Below are positions 16,568-24,834 of a stretch of 64,000 nucleotides of DNA, one piece after another (positions within the stretch are counted from its first letter, which is position 1; each line of letters opens with the position of its first letter). The stretch spans positions 273,210-337,209 of the forward strand of contig NZ_JACHIN010000012.1 in assembly GCF_014203235.1 (NCBI RefSeq), written 5' to 3'. Under the pieces are notes generated by a model that saw only the letters and a program-made list of their open reading frames with translations, did not search any database and was not told the DNA's origin. Both the position numbers and the translations under genes were made by a program. This DNA comes from Nonomuraea endophytica. GTDB lineage: Bacteria; Actinomycetota; Actinomycetes; Streptosporangiales; Streptosporangiaceae.

Positions 16568-17323
16568 GTGTCACCCGAAGAAGTCGTCACCAAGCTCCGT
16601 GCCGCCGGCTGCGTGTTCGCCGAGGACGAGGCTGAGCTCATCCTCTCCACCGCCGCCGACCCCGGCGAACTGTCCGCCATGGTCGCCAGGCGGGCCGAGG
16701 GCTTTCCCCTGGAGCAGGTCGTCGGCTGGGCGGAGTTCTGCGGCCTGCGCGTGCGGATCGATCCCGGCGTGTTCGTGCCGCGCCGCCGTACCGAGTTCCT
16801 GGTACGGCGCGCCGCCGCCCTGGTCCCCGACCCCGGCGTGATCCTCGACCTGTGCTGCGGCTCCGGCGCCATGGGCGCGGCCCTGGCCGTCCTGACCGGC
16901 GGCGAACTGCACGCGGCCGACGTCGACCCGTCGGCGGTCGCCTGCGCGCGCCGCAACCTGGGCGAGAACGTTTACCTGGGCGATCTGTTCGACCCGCTGC
17001 CTCCGAGGCTGCGCGGCCGGGTGGACGTGCTGCTGGCCAACGTCCCCTACGTCCCGACGTCCGACCTGGCCCTGCTGCCGACCGAGGCCAGGGACCACGA
17101 GCCGAGGGTCACGCTGGACGGCGGCCCCGACGGCCTGGACGTGCTGCGGCGGGTCACCGAGGGCGCGCCGCGCTGGCTGGCGCCCGGCGGGCTGCTGCTG
17201 TTCGAGACCAGCGAGCGCCAGGCCGAGCGGGCCGTCGAGGCGGTCACGGACAGCGGGCTGAAGGCGCGGGTGCTGCGCTCGGAGGAGTTCCACGCGACGG
17301 TGGTCACCGGCCAGTTGCCCTGA
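16568..17323 (+). CDS. Putative protein N5-glutamine methyltransferase (PrmC-related)
   Basis: Protein of 251 aa. SAM-binding motif I is DLCCGSG (94-100), and the catalytic N-P-P-Y of glutamine/DNA methyltransferases appears as NVPY (158-161), the form found in the PrmC-related subgroup. The N-terminal helical domain is short. It probably methylates a glutamine in a ribosomal or release-factor-like protein; the true prmC of actinomycetes lies in another locus. GTG start behind a structured leader. It ends 3 bp from the convergent kinase gene. Confidence 0.85.
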   Translation: MSPEEVVTKLRAAGCVFAEDEAELILSTAADPGELSAMVARRAEGFPLEQVVGWAEFCGLRVRIDPGVFVPRRRTEFLVRRAAALVPDPGVILDLCCGSGAMGAALAVLTGGELHAADVDPSAVACARRNLGENVYLGDLFDPLPPRLRGRVDVLLANVPYVPTSDLALLPTEARDHEPRVTLDGGPDGLDVLRRVTEGAPRWLAPGGLLLFETSERQAERAVEAVTDSGLKARVLRSEEFHATVVTGQLP

Positions 17324-17326
17324 CGG

Positions 17327-18460
17327 TCAGGCGGGCAGGCGCAGGGCCACCGAGAGCCCGCCTTCGGCGCGGGGCTTGGCGGTCACGGTGCCGCCGTGGG
17401 CCTCGGTGATCGCCCGCACGATCGACAGCCCGAGCCCGGCGCCCCGCCCGGACTGCACCCGGTCGCCGTTGCGCCGGAACGGCTCGAACAGGTCGTCCAC
17501 CTCGAACGGGGAGACCACCGGGCCGGTGTTCTCGACGGTGATGATTCCGCCGCCGCCGTACGACTCGCGCAGGGTGATCCACACCTGCCCGTCGCGGACG
17601 TTGTACTTGATCGCGTTCTCCACCAGGTTGAACACGCACCGCTCCAGGAACAGCGGATCGCCCTCGGCCACGGCGGGCCGCAGGTCCTCGTGGATCGTCA
17701 CCCCCCGCTTGGCCGGCGTGAGCTCCAGCGCGGTGCGGATCACCCGCTCCAGCTGGACCGGCTTGCGCGTGGTCAGCTCCTGCTCCGACTGCGCGAGCAG
17801 GAGCAGGCCCTCGATCAGCCGCTCGTAGCGCGCGTTGGTGCCGAGCAGCGCCCTGGCCAGCGCCTTCAGGTCGGGCGAGGCCTCGGGCTCCTCCAGCGAC
17901 ACCTCCAGCACCGTCCGGTTGATCGCCAGCGGGGTGCGCAGCTCGTGCGAGGCGTTGGCGATGAACCTGCGCTGCGCGTCGAAGACCCGGTGCAGGCGGC
18001 CGAGCATCGCGTCGAAGGTGTCGGCCAGCCGCTTGACCTCGTCCGGCGGGCCCTCCAGCGCGATCCGCTCGTGCAGCGTGCTCTCGGACAGGCGCTGCGC
18101 GGTCTCGGTCACCCTGTTCAGCGGCTTCAGCGCCCGGTCGGCGACCAGATAGCCGATGACCACCGCGGCCAGCCCGATCATCACCATGGCGCTGACCGAC
18201 CACTGCAGGATCTCGTTGAGCGCCTTGTCCGCGCGCTGCCCCACCTCCGCCTGGGCCTGGACCTGGGCCTGGAAGAACACGGCCTCCTTGGGCTGGGCGC
18301 TGGCCGAGGGCGGCGGCCCGGCGCCGAGGACCTTGACGAACTTCGCGTCCAGCGAGCGGGCGGTCAGCAGGTAGGTGATCCACAACAGTGCCGAGCCGGC
18401 GACGAAGAACAGTCCGCCGTAGATCAGGGTGAGCCGCATGCGCAGCCCCAGCCGTTTCAC
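17327..18460 (-). CDS. Two-component sensor histidine kinase (HisKA type)
   Basis: Protein of 377 aa. Two membrane helices (about 10-32 and 88-108) flank a small extracytoplasmic region rich in Q/A, then HAMP, a HisKA domain with phospho-accepting His172 in NASHELRTPL, and an HATPase domain with NLVENAIKYN and GAGLGLSIVRAI. The GTG start overlaps the stop of the response regulator gene. The pair is divergent from a lipoprotein-MacA-MacB-like operon that it probably controls, perhaps in response to an antibiotic or envelope stress. Confidence 0.92.
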   Translation of the reverse strand: MKRLGLRMRLTLIYGGLFFVAGSALLWITYLLTARSLDAKFVKVLGAGPPPSASAQPKEAVFFQAQVQAQAEVGQRADKALNEILQWSVSAMVMIGLAAVVIGYLVADRALKPLNRVTETAQRLSESTLHERIALEGPPDEVKRLADTFDAMLGRLHRVFDAQRRFIANASHELRTPLAINRTVLEVSLEEPEASPDLKALARALLGTNARYERLIEGLLLLAQSEQELTTRKPVQLERVIRTALELTPAKRGVTIHEDLRPAVAEGDPLFLERCVFNLVENAIKYNVRDGQVWITLRESYGGGGIITVENTGPVVSPFEVDDLFEPFRRNGDRVQSGRGAGLGLSIVRAITEAHGGTVTAKPRAEGGLSVALRLPA

Positions 18461-19101
18461 AGGCGATACCCCTGGCCGGGCACGTTCGTGATCACGCTGG
18501 GCGCGCCGAGCTTCCTGCGCAGCGAGGTCAGCGTGACGCGCAGCACCCCCGTGCCGCTCTCCGCGAACTCGTCCCACACGCTCCTGCGCAGCCCGGTCGA
18601 GGTGATCAGCTCGCCGTCCGCGCGCAGCAGCTCGTGCAGCACGTCGAACTCCTTGCGGTTCAGGCTCACGTCCCTGCCGTCGCGGGTGACCGTACGGCAG
18701 GCCGGGTCCAGCCGGATGCCCGCCCGCTCGACGACCGGGGCGCTCACCCGCCCCGTACGGCGGGCCAGCGTCCGCACCCTGGCCACCAGCTCGGCGAACG
18801 CGAACGGCTTCACCAGGTAGTCGTCGGCGCCGAGCGTCAGCCCGTCCACCCGGTCGTGCAACTGACCGGCGGCGGTGAGCATGATGATCCGGCTGCGCGA
18901 CATGAGCTCGCGGCAGACGTCGTCCCCGTGCACCTCGGGCAGGTCCCGGTCCAGCACGATGACGGAGTAGTCGACGTAGGAGGCCAGATCGAGCGCCTCC
19001 TGCCCGTCGTAGGCCACGTCGACGGCCATCGCGTTCAGGCGCAGCCCCCGCGCGATGGCGTCGGCCATCTGTTCCTCGTCTTCCACGACAAGCACCCGCA
19101 T
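18457..19101 (-). CDS. OmpR/PhoB-family response regulator
   Basis: Protein of 214 aa: receiver domain with acidic pocket VVEDEE, phosphoacceptor Asp51 and the KPF signature of the switch region, then a winged-helix DNA-binding domain ending VPGQGYRL. First gene of the kinase operon; ATG at 19101 fixes the standard N-terminus MRVLVVEDE. Its promoter shares the 89-bp intergenic region with the efflux operon, where an extended dyad is found. Confidence 0.93.
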   Translation of the reverse strand: MRVLVVEDEEQMADAIARGLRLNAMAVDVAYDGQEALDLASYVDYSVIVLDRDLPEVHGDDVCRELMSRSRIIMLTAAGQLHDRVDGLTLGADDYLVKPFAFAELVARVRTLARRTGRVSAPVVERAGIRLDPACRTVTRDGRDVSLNRKEFDVLHELLRADGELITSTGLRRSVWDEFAESGTGVLRVTLTSLRRKLGAPSVITNVPGQGYRL

Positions 19102-19122
19102 GCTGCACAGACTCCTTGATGT

Positions 19123-19168
19123 GGTGTTAACGGGGAGTAAGTCCGGCGGCTTATCCGCGTTTAGCACC
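19123..19168. promoter_or_regulatory. Imperfect dyad between response regulator and efflux operon
   Basis: GGTGTTAACGGGGAGTAAG (19123-19141) is an imperfect inverted copy of CTTATCCGCGTTTAGCACC (19150-19168), around a centre TCCGGCGG. The position suggests binding by the adjacent OmpR-type regulator. Confidence 0.4.
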
Positions 19169-19190
19169 CGCTCCGATGAAGTGCGGTGCC

Positions 19191-19700
19191 ATGAACCTTC
19201 GCCTCATTCCGGCCGCAGCGGCCATGCTCCTGGCACTCGCCGCCTGCGGCTCCACCGGCTCCACCACCACCGCCGCCGGCACCGGCGCCCCCAAGTCCGG
19301 CGCCTCAGCCAGCCCGTCGGGCAACGCCCGCGACGCCCAGCTCAAGTTCGCCCAGTGCATGCGGGAGAACGGGGTCGAGATGGACGACCCGGCCGAGGAC
19401 GGCCGTATCCAGTTCAAGGTCGGCCAGGGCACCGACCGCTCCAAGGTCGAGAAGGCGCAACAGGAGTGCCAGAAGCACCTCAAGGGCGTCATGGGCGACC
19501 AGGGCGGCGCCATGGACCCGAAGCGCCGCGACCAGATGGTGAAGTTCGCCCAGTGCATGCGGGAGAACGGCATCAACGTCCCCGACCCCACGGCCAACGG
19601 CGGCATCATGATGACCGGCGGGCCCGGCGACGAAGAGAAGATGAAGAAGGCCCAGGAGGCCTGCAAGGAGTTCCAGCCGGGCGTGGAGAAGCAGTCGTGA
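19191..19700 (+). CDS. Small lipoprotein with duplicated KFAQCMRENG motif
   Basis: Protein of 169 aa with a lipobox (LALAAC, Cys19), a Ser/Thr/Gly-rich linker and two repeats, each starting KFAQCMRENG and followed by a D-P motif and a second Cys (QQECQKHL and QEACKEFQ). The four cysteines suggest a pair of small disulfide-bonded helical hairpins outside the membrane. Similar lipoproteins occur before MacA/MacB-type genes in actinomycetes; the function is unknown. First gene of the efflux operon. Confidence 0.8.
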   Translation: MNLRLIPAAAAMLLALAACGSTGSTTTAAGTGAPKSGASASPSGNARDAQLKFAQCMRENGVEMDDPAEDGRIQFKVGQGTDRSKVEKAQQECQKHLKGVMGDQGGAMDPKRRDQMVKFAQCMRENGINVPDPTANGGIMMTGGPGDEEKMKKAQEACKEFQPGVEKQS

Positions 19701-20752
19701 GAAAGCTCCTGGCAGCAGCGGCGGTCGCGCTCGTGGGCGCGGCCGCCGCGTGGACGGCGACAGCCGTACTGAGTGACAGTGGCACCGGAACGGCCGCGCC
19801 CACCCGCGCCCCCGCGCCGGCCACAGCGGAGATCACCAAGCAGGACCTCGTCGACACCCAGACCGTGGACGGCACGCTCACCTACAACGACGAGCGCGCC
19901 ATCACCACCGACGCCAGCGGCACCGTGACCTGGGTGCCGGAGGAAGGCGCGCTGATCAGGCGCGGCCGCTCCCTGCTCAAGGTGGACCGCAAGCCCGTCA
20001 CGCTCATGTACGGCAAGCTCCCCCTCTACCGCACCCTGGAACGCGGCGTCGAGGGCCCGGACGTGACCCAGCTGGAGCGCAACCTCAAGGCGCTCGGCTA
20101 CGGCGACGACCTGACCGTGGACGACGAGTTCACCTACGCCACCTACCTGGCCGTCCTCGAATGGCAGGAGGACCGGAACCTGGAGGAGACCGGCAAGGTC
20201 GACGCCACCCAGGTGGTCTTCCAGCCCGGCGAGGTACGCGTCGGCGACGTCAAGGCCACCGTCGGCCGCAAGGCCATGCCCGGCCAGGAGGCGCTCAAGG
20301 TCACCGGCACCCAGCGGCTCGTCCACGTCGACCTCGACACCGACGAGCAGCATCTCGCCAGGAAGGGCGCCAAGGTCACCGTCGAACTGCCCGGCGGCGA
20401 ACGTGTCAAGGGCAAGATCACCGAGGTCGGCACCGTCGCCCAGACCTCCGGCCGCGACGACGACAAGACGACCACCATCGATCTGGACATCACCCTGAAC
20501 AAGAAGCCCAAGACCAAGCTCGACCAGGCGCCCGTGGACGTGGAGCTGGAGAGCGAGCGGGTCAAGGGCGTGCTGACCGTCCCGGTCGAGGCGCTGCTGG
20601 CCACCCGCGAGGGCGGCTTCGGCGTCGAGGTCGTCGAGGGCTCCGGCAGCCGCGTCGTGCCGGTCGAGCTCGGCGCGTTCGGCAGCGGCCGGGTCGAGGT
20701 CACCGGATCAGGCCTCGCGGAGGGCATGAAGGTCGGGGTGCCCGCGGCATGA
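19697..20752 (+). CDS. MacA-like periplasmic adaptor with peptidoglycan-binding domain
   Basis: Protein of 351 aa with an N-terminal membrane anchor (about 3-25), a barrel-sandwich segment, a PG_binding_1-like domain (ERGVEGPDVTQLERNLKALGYG, shown here in part: EGPDVTQLERNLKALG, about 115-160) and a C-terminal beta-barrel (RLVHVDLDTDEQHLARKGAK). This architecture is the Gram-positive version of the HlyD/MacA adaptor, linking an ABC exporter to the cell wall. GTG start overlaps the lipoprotein stop (GTGA). Confidence 0.88.
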   Translation: MRKLLAAAAVALVGAAAAWTATAVLSDSGTGTAAPTRAPAPATAEITKQDLVDTQTVDGTLTYNDERAITTDASGTVTWVPEEGALIRRGRSLLKVDRKPVTLMYGKLPLYRTLERGVEGPDVTQLERNLKALGYGDDLTVDDEFTYATYLAVLEWQEDRNLEETGKVDATQVVFQPGEVRVGDVKATVGRKAMPGQEALKVTGTQRLVHVDLDTDEQHLARKGAKVTVELPGGERVKGKITEVGTVAQTSGRDDDKTTTIDLDITLNKKPKTKLDQAPVDVELESERVKGVLTVPVEALLATREGGFGVEVVEGSGSRVVPVELGAFGSGRVEVTGSGLAEGMKVGVPAA

Positions 20753-21405
20753 GCGTCATCGAGCTCCGCGAGGTGACCAAGACCTACGGCGGCGACGTGC
20801 ACGCGCTGCGCGGCGTCGACCTCAAGGTCGACTACGGGGAACTGGTCGCGATCGTCGGGCCCTCCGGCTCCGGCAAGTCCACGATGCTCAACCTGATCGG
20901 CACGCTCGACCGGCCGACCAGCGGGATGGTGCGCATCGCCGGGCACGACGTCTCCAAGCTGAGCGACCGCGAGCTGTCGGCGCTGCGCGCCAAGAACCTG
21001 GGCTTCGTCTTCCAGCAGTTCCACCTGGCGCCCGGCGTCAGCGCGCTGGACAACGTGGCCGACGGCCTGCTCTACACCGGCACGCCCCGGCGGGTGCGCC
21101 GCGAGAAGGCGGCCGCCGCGCTCGAACGTGTCGGCCTCGGCCACCGGCTCGGCCACCGGCCCAACCAGCTGTCCGGCGGCGAACAGCAACGGGTGGCCGT
21201 CGCCAGGGCGGTGGCGGGCGACCCGCCGCTGCTCCTGGCCGACGAGCCGACCGGCAACCTCGACTCCGCCTCCGGCGCCGAGGTCCTGCGCATCCTCGGC
21301 GAACTGCACGCCTCCGGCACCACCATCGCGATCATCACCCACGACATGGACGTGGCCGCCTGGTGCCCGCGCCAGGTCAAGGTGCGGGACGGAGCCGTGT
21401 CATGA
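20749..21405 (+). CDS. MacB/LolD-type ABC transporter ATPase
   Basis: Protein of 218 aa, the normal length. Walker A GPSGSGKST (37-45), Q-loop in FVFQQFH, signature LSGGEQQRV, Walker B LLADEPTGNLDS and switch His in ITHD are all intact. It energises the permease encoded next. ATG overlaps the upstream stop. Confidence 0.95.
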   Translation: MSVIELREVTKTYGGDVHALRGVDLKVDYGELVAIVGPSGSGKSTMLNLIGTLDRPTSGMVRIAGHDVSKLSDRELSALRAKNLGFVFQQFHLAPGVSALDNVADGLLYTGTPRRVRREKAAAALERVGLGHRLGHRPNQLSGGEQQRVAVARAVAGDPPLLLADEPTGNLDSASGAEVLRILGELHASGTTIAIITHDMDVAAWCPRQVKVRDGAVS

Positions 21406-22580
21406 AGCCCGCCAGGCTCAGCCCGTCGGACGTCTTCCGGGTCGGCGCCGCCGGCCTGCGCAGCCGTCCGACCAGGGTCGTGCTGTCCGCGCTCGGCATC
21501 GCCATCGGCATCGCCACGATGATCGCGGTCATCGGGATCTCGTCGTCGTCCAGGGAACAACTGCTGCGCCAGCTCGACCAGCTCGGCACCAACATGCTCA
21601 CGGTCTCGGCCGGGCAGACGCTCTTCGGCCAGCAGTCCCAGCTGCCCGAGGACGCCGCCGGCATGGTCGAGCGCATGGAGCACGTGCAGACCGCCGGGGC
21701 CACCGGCGCGGTCAAGACGAGCGTGCGCAGGACCAGCCACATCCCGGAGGCGGTCACCGGGGGCATCGCCGTACAGGCTGCGACGGTTTCGCTGCTCAAG
21801 ACCCTGGAAGGCAGCGTGGTGGAGGGGGCCTGGCTCAACGCGGCCACCGGCCGCCAGCCGGCCGTCGTGCTCGGCGCCAAGGCCGCGGAACGGCTCGGCA
21901 TCACCAAGACCGGCGTGCGGGTGTGGATCGGCAACCGCTGGTTCACCGTCCTCGGCATCCTCGGCCCGATGCCGCTGGCCCCCGAGATCGAGCGCTCCGC
22001 GCTGGTCGGCTTCCCGGCCGCCGAGAAGTACCTGGGCTTCGACGGCCACCCGACCAGCATCTACGAGCGCTCCGACGACGCGGCGGTCGGCGCGGTCCGC
22101 GAGGCCCTGCCCCGCACCGTCAACCCGGAGAACCCGAACGAGGTCGAGGTCAGCCGTCCTTCCGACGCGCTGGCCGCCAAGGCCGCCGCCGCGGGCGCCT
22201 TCACCAACCTGCTGCTGGGCCTGGGCGCGGTGGCCCTGCTGGTGGGCGGGGTGGGAGTGGCCAACACCATGGTCATCTCGGTCCTGGAACGCCGCAAGGA
22301 GATCGGCCTGCGCCGCTCGCTGGGCGCGACGAGAGGCCAGGTCCGCATCCAGTTCCTGGCCGAATCGCTGCTGCTGTCGGCGCTGGGCGGGGTGGTGGGA
22401 GCCTTCCTGGGCACCGTGGCCACGGTCGGCTACGCCGTCTCCCAGAACTGGCCGCCCGTGGTCCCGCCCTGGGCGATCGGCGGCGCCGTCGCCGCCACCC
22501 TCCTCATCGGCACCATCGCCGGCATCTACCCGGCCATGCGCGCCGCCCGCCTGTCCCCGACGGTCGCCCTGACGGCCTAG
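21402..22580 (+). CDS. MacB-like ABC transporter permease (FtsX domain)
   Basis: Protein of 392 aa: a first membrane helix (about 25-48), a large extracytoplasmic MacB periplasmic-core domain (about 50-250) and three C-terminal helices with the FtsX signature ending RAARLSPTVAL. With the ATPase and the adaptor it forms a tripartite-like exporter for antibiotics, peptides or lipoproteins. ATG overlaps the ATPase stop. Its stop codon is 7 bp from the convergent defence cassette. Confidence 0.93.
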   Translation: MKPARLSPSDVFRVGAAGLRSRPTRVVLSALGIAIGIATMIAVIGISSSSREQLLRQLDQLGTNMLTVSAGQTLFGQQSQLPEDAAGMVERMEHVQTAGATGAVKTSVRRTSHIPEAVTGGIAVQAATVSLLKTLEGSVVEGAWLNAATGRQPAVVLGAKAAERLGITKTGVRVWIGNRWFTVLGILGPMPLAPEIERSALVGFPAAEKYLGFDGHPTSIYERSDDAAVGAVREALPRTVNPENPNEVEVSRPSDALAAKAAAAGAFTNLLLGLGAVALLVGGVGVANTMVISVLERRKEIGLRRSLGATRGQVRIQFLAESLLLSALGGVVGAFLGTVATVGYAVSQNWPPVVPPWAIGGAVAATLLIGTIAGIYPAMRAARLSPTVALTA

Positions 22581-22587
22581 CGATGGC

Positions 22588-23697
22588 TCACTCACGCGGC
22601 ACCTGGGAAGCGAACCACTCCAGCGCGGCCCATAGCCGATCAGTCCCTGGGCCGTGCAGGGCGGCAATGGGAAACCCCGGACGGCCGTTGACGCTGTCGT
22701 CCGGCAGCGCCACCCCGGGAATGTCGTTGACCTGGAGCCGCAGCTCCCGCCGGAGCGCCACGTCGTCGAACGGCGGCCGCCGGCTCAGCTGGTCGAACGT
22801 GATGTGGATCTTCCCGGAGAACGGGTGGACGGCGACGGCCCAGTAGTCGAAGTCCTCGCCGTCGAGGATGAGCAGGCAGGAGGTGTCTCCGTCGCTGTAG
22901 GTGACCGAACCGCCGAGCTTGGTCCAGCGATCAAGAATGGCCAGGACGGCGGGAGCTTCCTGATGCCGGCTGAGCAGCGTGTCAAAACGCTGCGCCAGCT
23001 CGGCGGCCGAAGTGTTCTGCATCGGCAGCACCGGCGCCGGCTGCGGCGCGGGAAGGGCCGCCTCGTGGTCGAGCGCCTCCACGATGGCCGCGGCCACGGT
23101 CTCCAGCAGGTCGATGACCTCCTGGACCGCGTCGGCGTCGATGGCCATCTTCGCGCCGCGCTGGTCGGGATCGCGGTCGGCTTCGTGAGAGATTTTGTTC
23201 CGGCGGTTGGCGACCGTCGTGAGCAGGTGGATCAGCTCCCTGGCCACCACGCGCCTTCCGTCCGAGCGATGGGCGGTGAGCACCTTGGCCACCTCATCCC
23301 ACAGCTGCAGGTCGGTGACCAGGGAGAACCCCTCCTTGATCTTGGCCGGGTTCTGGAAGGCCCGGTGCGCCAGCGACTTCTTCAGCTGATCGTGGAATCC
23401 GGTCTCCCAGGAGACGAAGCCCATGTTCACCTCCTCGACCAACCTCATCGGGATCTCGAAGTTCAGGAACTTCCTGGGCTTGCCCGAGTCGCCGGGCCGC
23501 TGGGCGATGGCCACCGCACGGTGATAGATCTCCTCGTGCGCCCAGTGGTCGAGCGCCGCCACCGCCTGGACCCACGCCGCCCGGTACAGGTCGTCCACGT
23601 CGAAGGAGCTGACCCCCAGGCCCGCGAGCAGTCGCCCGCCCCGCACGATCTGCCGGGCATAGTGCAGGTTCTGCTTGAGCTCCTGGATCGGTGGCAA
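22588..23697 (-). CDS. HEPN-domain protein, last gene of the HerA-NurA cassette
   Basis: Protein of 369 aa. The N-terminal 200 residues are helical and contain RNKISH (Arg166-x4-His171), the R-x4-6-H motif of HEPN ribonucleases, within the context TTVANRRNKISHEAD. A linker (about 205-215) leads to a distinct C-terminal domain of beta character (GGSVTYSDGDTSC, DYWAVAVHPFSGKIHITFDQL) that I do not recognise. HEPN proteins commonly act as RNA-cutting toxins or effectors in defence systems. TTG start, with AAAGG seven bases before it, 21 bp behind the methyltransferase gene. RNase activity is inferred from the motif. Confidence 0.75.
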   Translation of the reverse strand: MPPIQELKQNLHYARQIVRGGRLLAGLGVSSFDVDDLYRAAWVQAVAALDHWAHEEIYHRAVAIAQRPGDSGKPRKFLNFEIPMRLVEEVNMGFVSWETGFHDQLKKSLAHRAFQNPAKIKEGFSLVTDLQLWDEVAKVLTAHRSDGRRVVARELIHLLTTVANRRNKISHEADRDPDQRGAKMAIDADAVQEVIDLLETVAAAIVEALDHEAALPAPQPAPVLPMQNTSAAELAQRFDTLLSRHQEAPAVLAILDRWTKLGGSVTYSDGDTSCLLILDGEDFDYWAVAVHPFSGKIHITFDQLSRRPPFDDVALRRELRLQVNDIPGVALPDDSVNGRPGFPIAALHGPGTDRLWAALEWFASQVPRE

Positions 23698-23718
23698 GGC
23701 GCGACCTTTCCTGATCGG

Positions 23719-24834
23719 TTACGAACCGTCGAGGGGGATGAACCGGTCGTTGGCCGGGACGCGGGACGGGGGCAGCGTGGTCAGCAGGAGCTCCCTGCGC
23801 CGGTCGCGCACGTTGCTGGAGACGCTGTAGTGCAGGTCGACCAGGCGGCGGGAGATCCGCCACGCCCGGATGCCGAGCATCTCGCCGGCCGGCGTCATCC
23901 GGCGCGCGGCGTAGAGCGCCGGGTCGGTCGTGAGCTCGGGGTGGTTGTCGTAGGAGAGGATCCATCGGTGCTGGGCCTGCCGTCTCAGGTACTCGGCCAG
24001 GCGGTGGTGCGCGAGCCCGTCCTGCCAGGAGCCCGGCCGCGGGGCGTAGCCGCCGCCTGGGTCGAACGAGCGGCCGTACAGCTTCGGCGACTTGTCCATG
24101 TAGGGCGGGTCCAGGTAGGAGATGACCCGGTCAGGCAGGAGCTGGGGGTACCACTCGGTGACGTCGTCGAGCGTGGCCCGCCAGTCCTTGCACCAGACGT
24201 CCACGATGCGGTTGCTGGCGTACAGCCTGCCGATGACCCGCAGCCGCTCGGCCAGGGCTTCCTTGTTGAACCGGCAGCCGATTCCGTACGCGCTCTCCTG
24301 CTTCCTGCCCCCGAGCGGTCCCGCACGCCCGTGCAGGATGCCGGAGAAGGTCGTCCGGTTCAGGAACAGGCACTTCACCGCCACGTCCCGGTCGTCGCCG
24401 GACCTCGGCCGCCACGAGCGCCAGTAGTCCCAACGCTCAAGCGTGACCGGCTCGTCGAGCATCCGGTCGATGAGCCACTCGGTGTGGGCGGCGGCGACCT
24501 GCCAGAACCTCGCGACCAGTGGATCGGCGTCGGCCAGCAGTACCCGCTCCACCAGACCCGCGCTCACCAGCTTGAGCGAGGTCGAAGCGCCGCCGGCGAA
24601 CGGCTCGACGAAGAGGCTCGGCCGGCCCAGGGTCCGCGACGCGGAGGCGACCAACTCGCCGATGGCCGCCGACAGCCCGGACTTGGCTCCCGGATAGCGC
24701 AGTGGCGACAGGTACCGGATACCGGCCGGGTCCGGCCCGTCGAGCGCAGCGACCTCGCCGACGCCTCGCGGAGACGTGCCGACCTGCTGCGGCGCGCTCC
24801 CTGGCGCGATCCGGCCGGAGACCGTCGCGCTCAT
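23719..24834 (-). CDS. D12-class DNA adenine N6-methyltransferase
   Basis: Protein of 371 aa with the order of motifs of Dam/D12 enzymes: RYPGAKS (46-52, motif X), VEPFAGGAS (76-84, motif I, SAM binding), LNRTTFSG (158-165) and catalytic LDPPY (241-245, motif IV). A roughly 40-residue N-terminal extension and a long C-terminus make it larger than Dam (about 280 aa). It would mark host DNA by adenine methylation. The ATG overlaps the NurA stop (ATGA), so it is part of the cassette and not a stand-alone methylase. No adjacent restriction endonuclease of a known type was seen. Confidence 0.9.
   Translation of the reverse strand: MSATVSGRIAPGSAPQQVGTSPRGVGEVAALDGPDPAGIRYLSPLRYPGAKSGLSAAIGELVASASRTLGRPSLFVEPFAGGASTSLKLVSAGLVERVLLADADPLVARFWQVAAAHTEWLIDRMLDEPVTLERWDYWRSWRPRSGDDRDVAVKCLFLNRTTFSGILHGRAGPLGGRKQESAYGIGCRFNKEALAERLRVIGRLYASNRIVDVWCKDWRATLDDVTEWYPQLLPDRVISYLDPPYMDKSPKLYGRSFDPGGGYAPRPGSWQDGLAHHRLAEYLRRQAQHRWILSYDNHPELTTDPALYAARRMTPAGEMLGIRAWRISRRLVDLHYSVSSNVRDRRRELLLTTLPPSRVPANDRFIPLDGS

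Noticed and set aside
23719..24834. Classical type II restriction-modification system
   Set aside because: The methyltransferase is real, but no restriction endonuclease of a known type is adjacent; its partners are NurA, HerA and HEPN.
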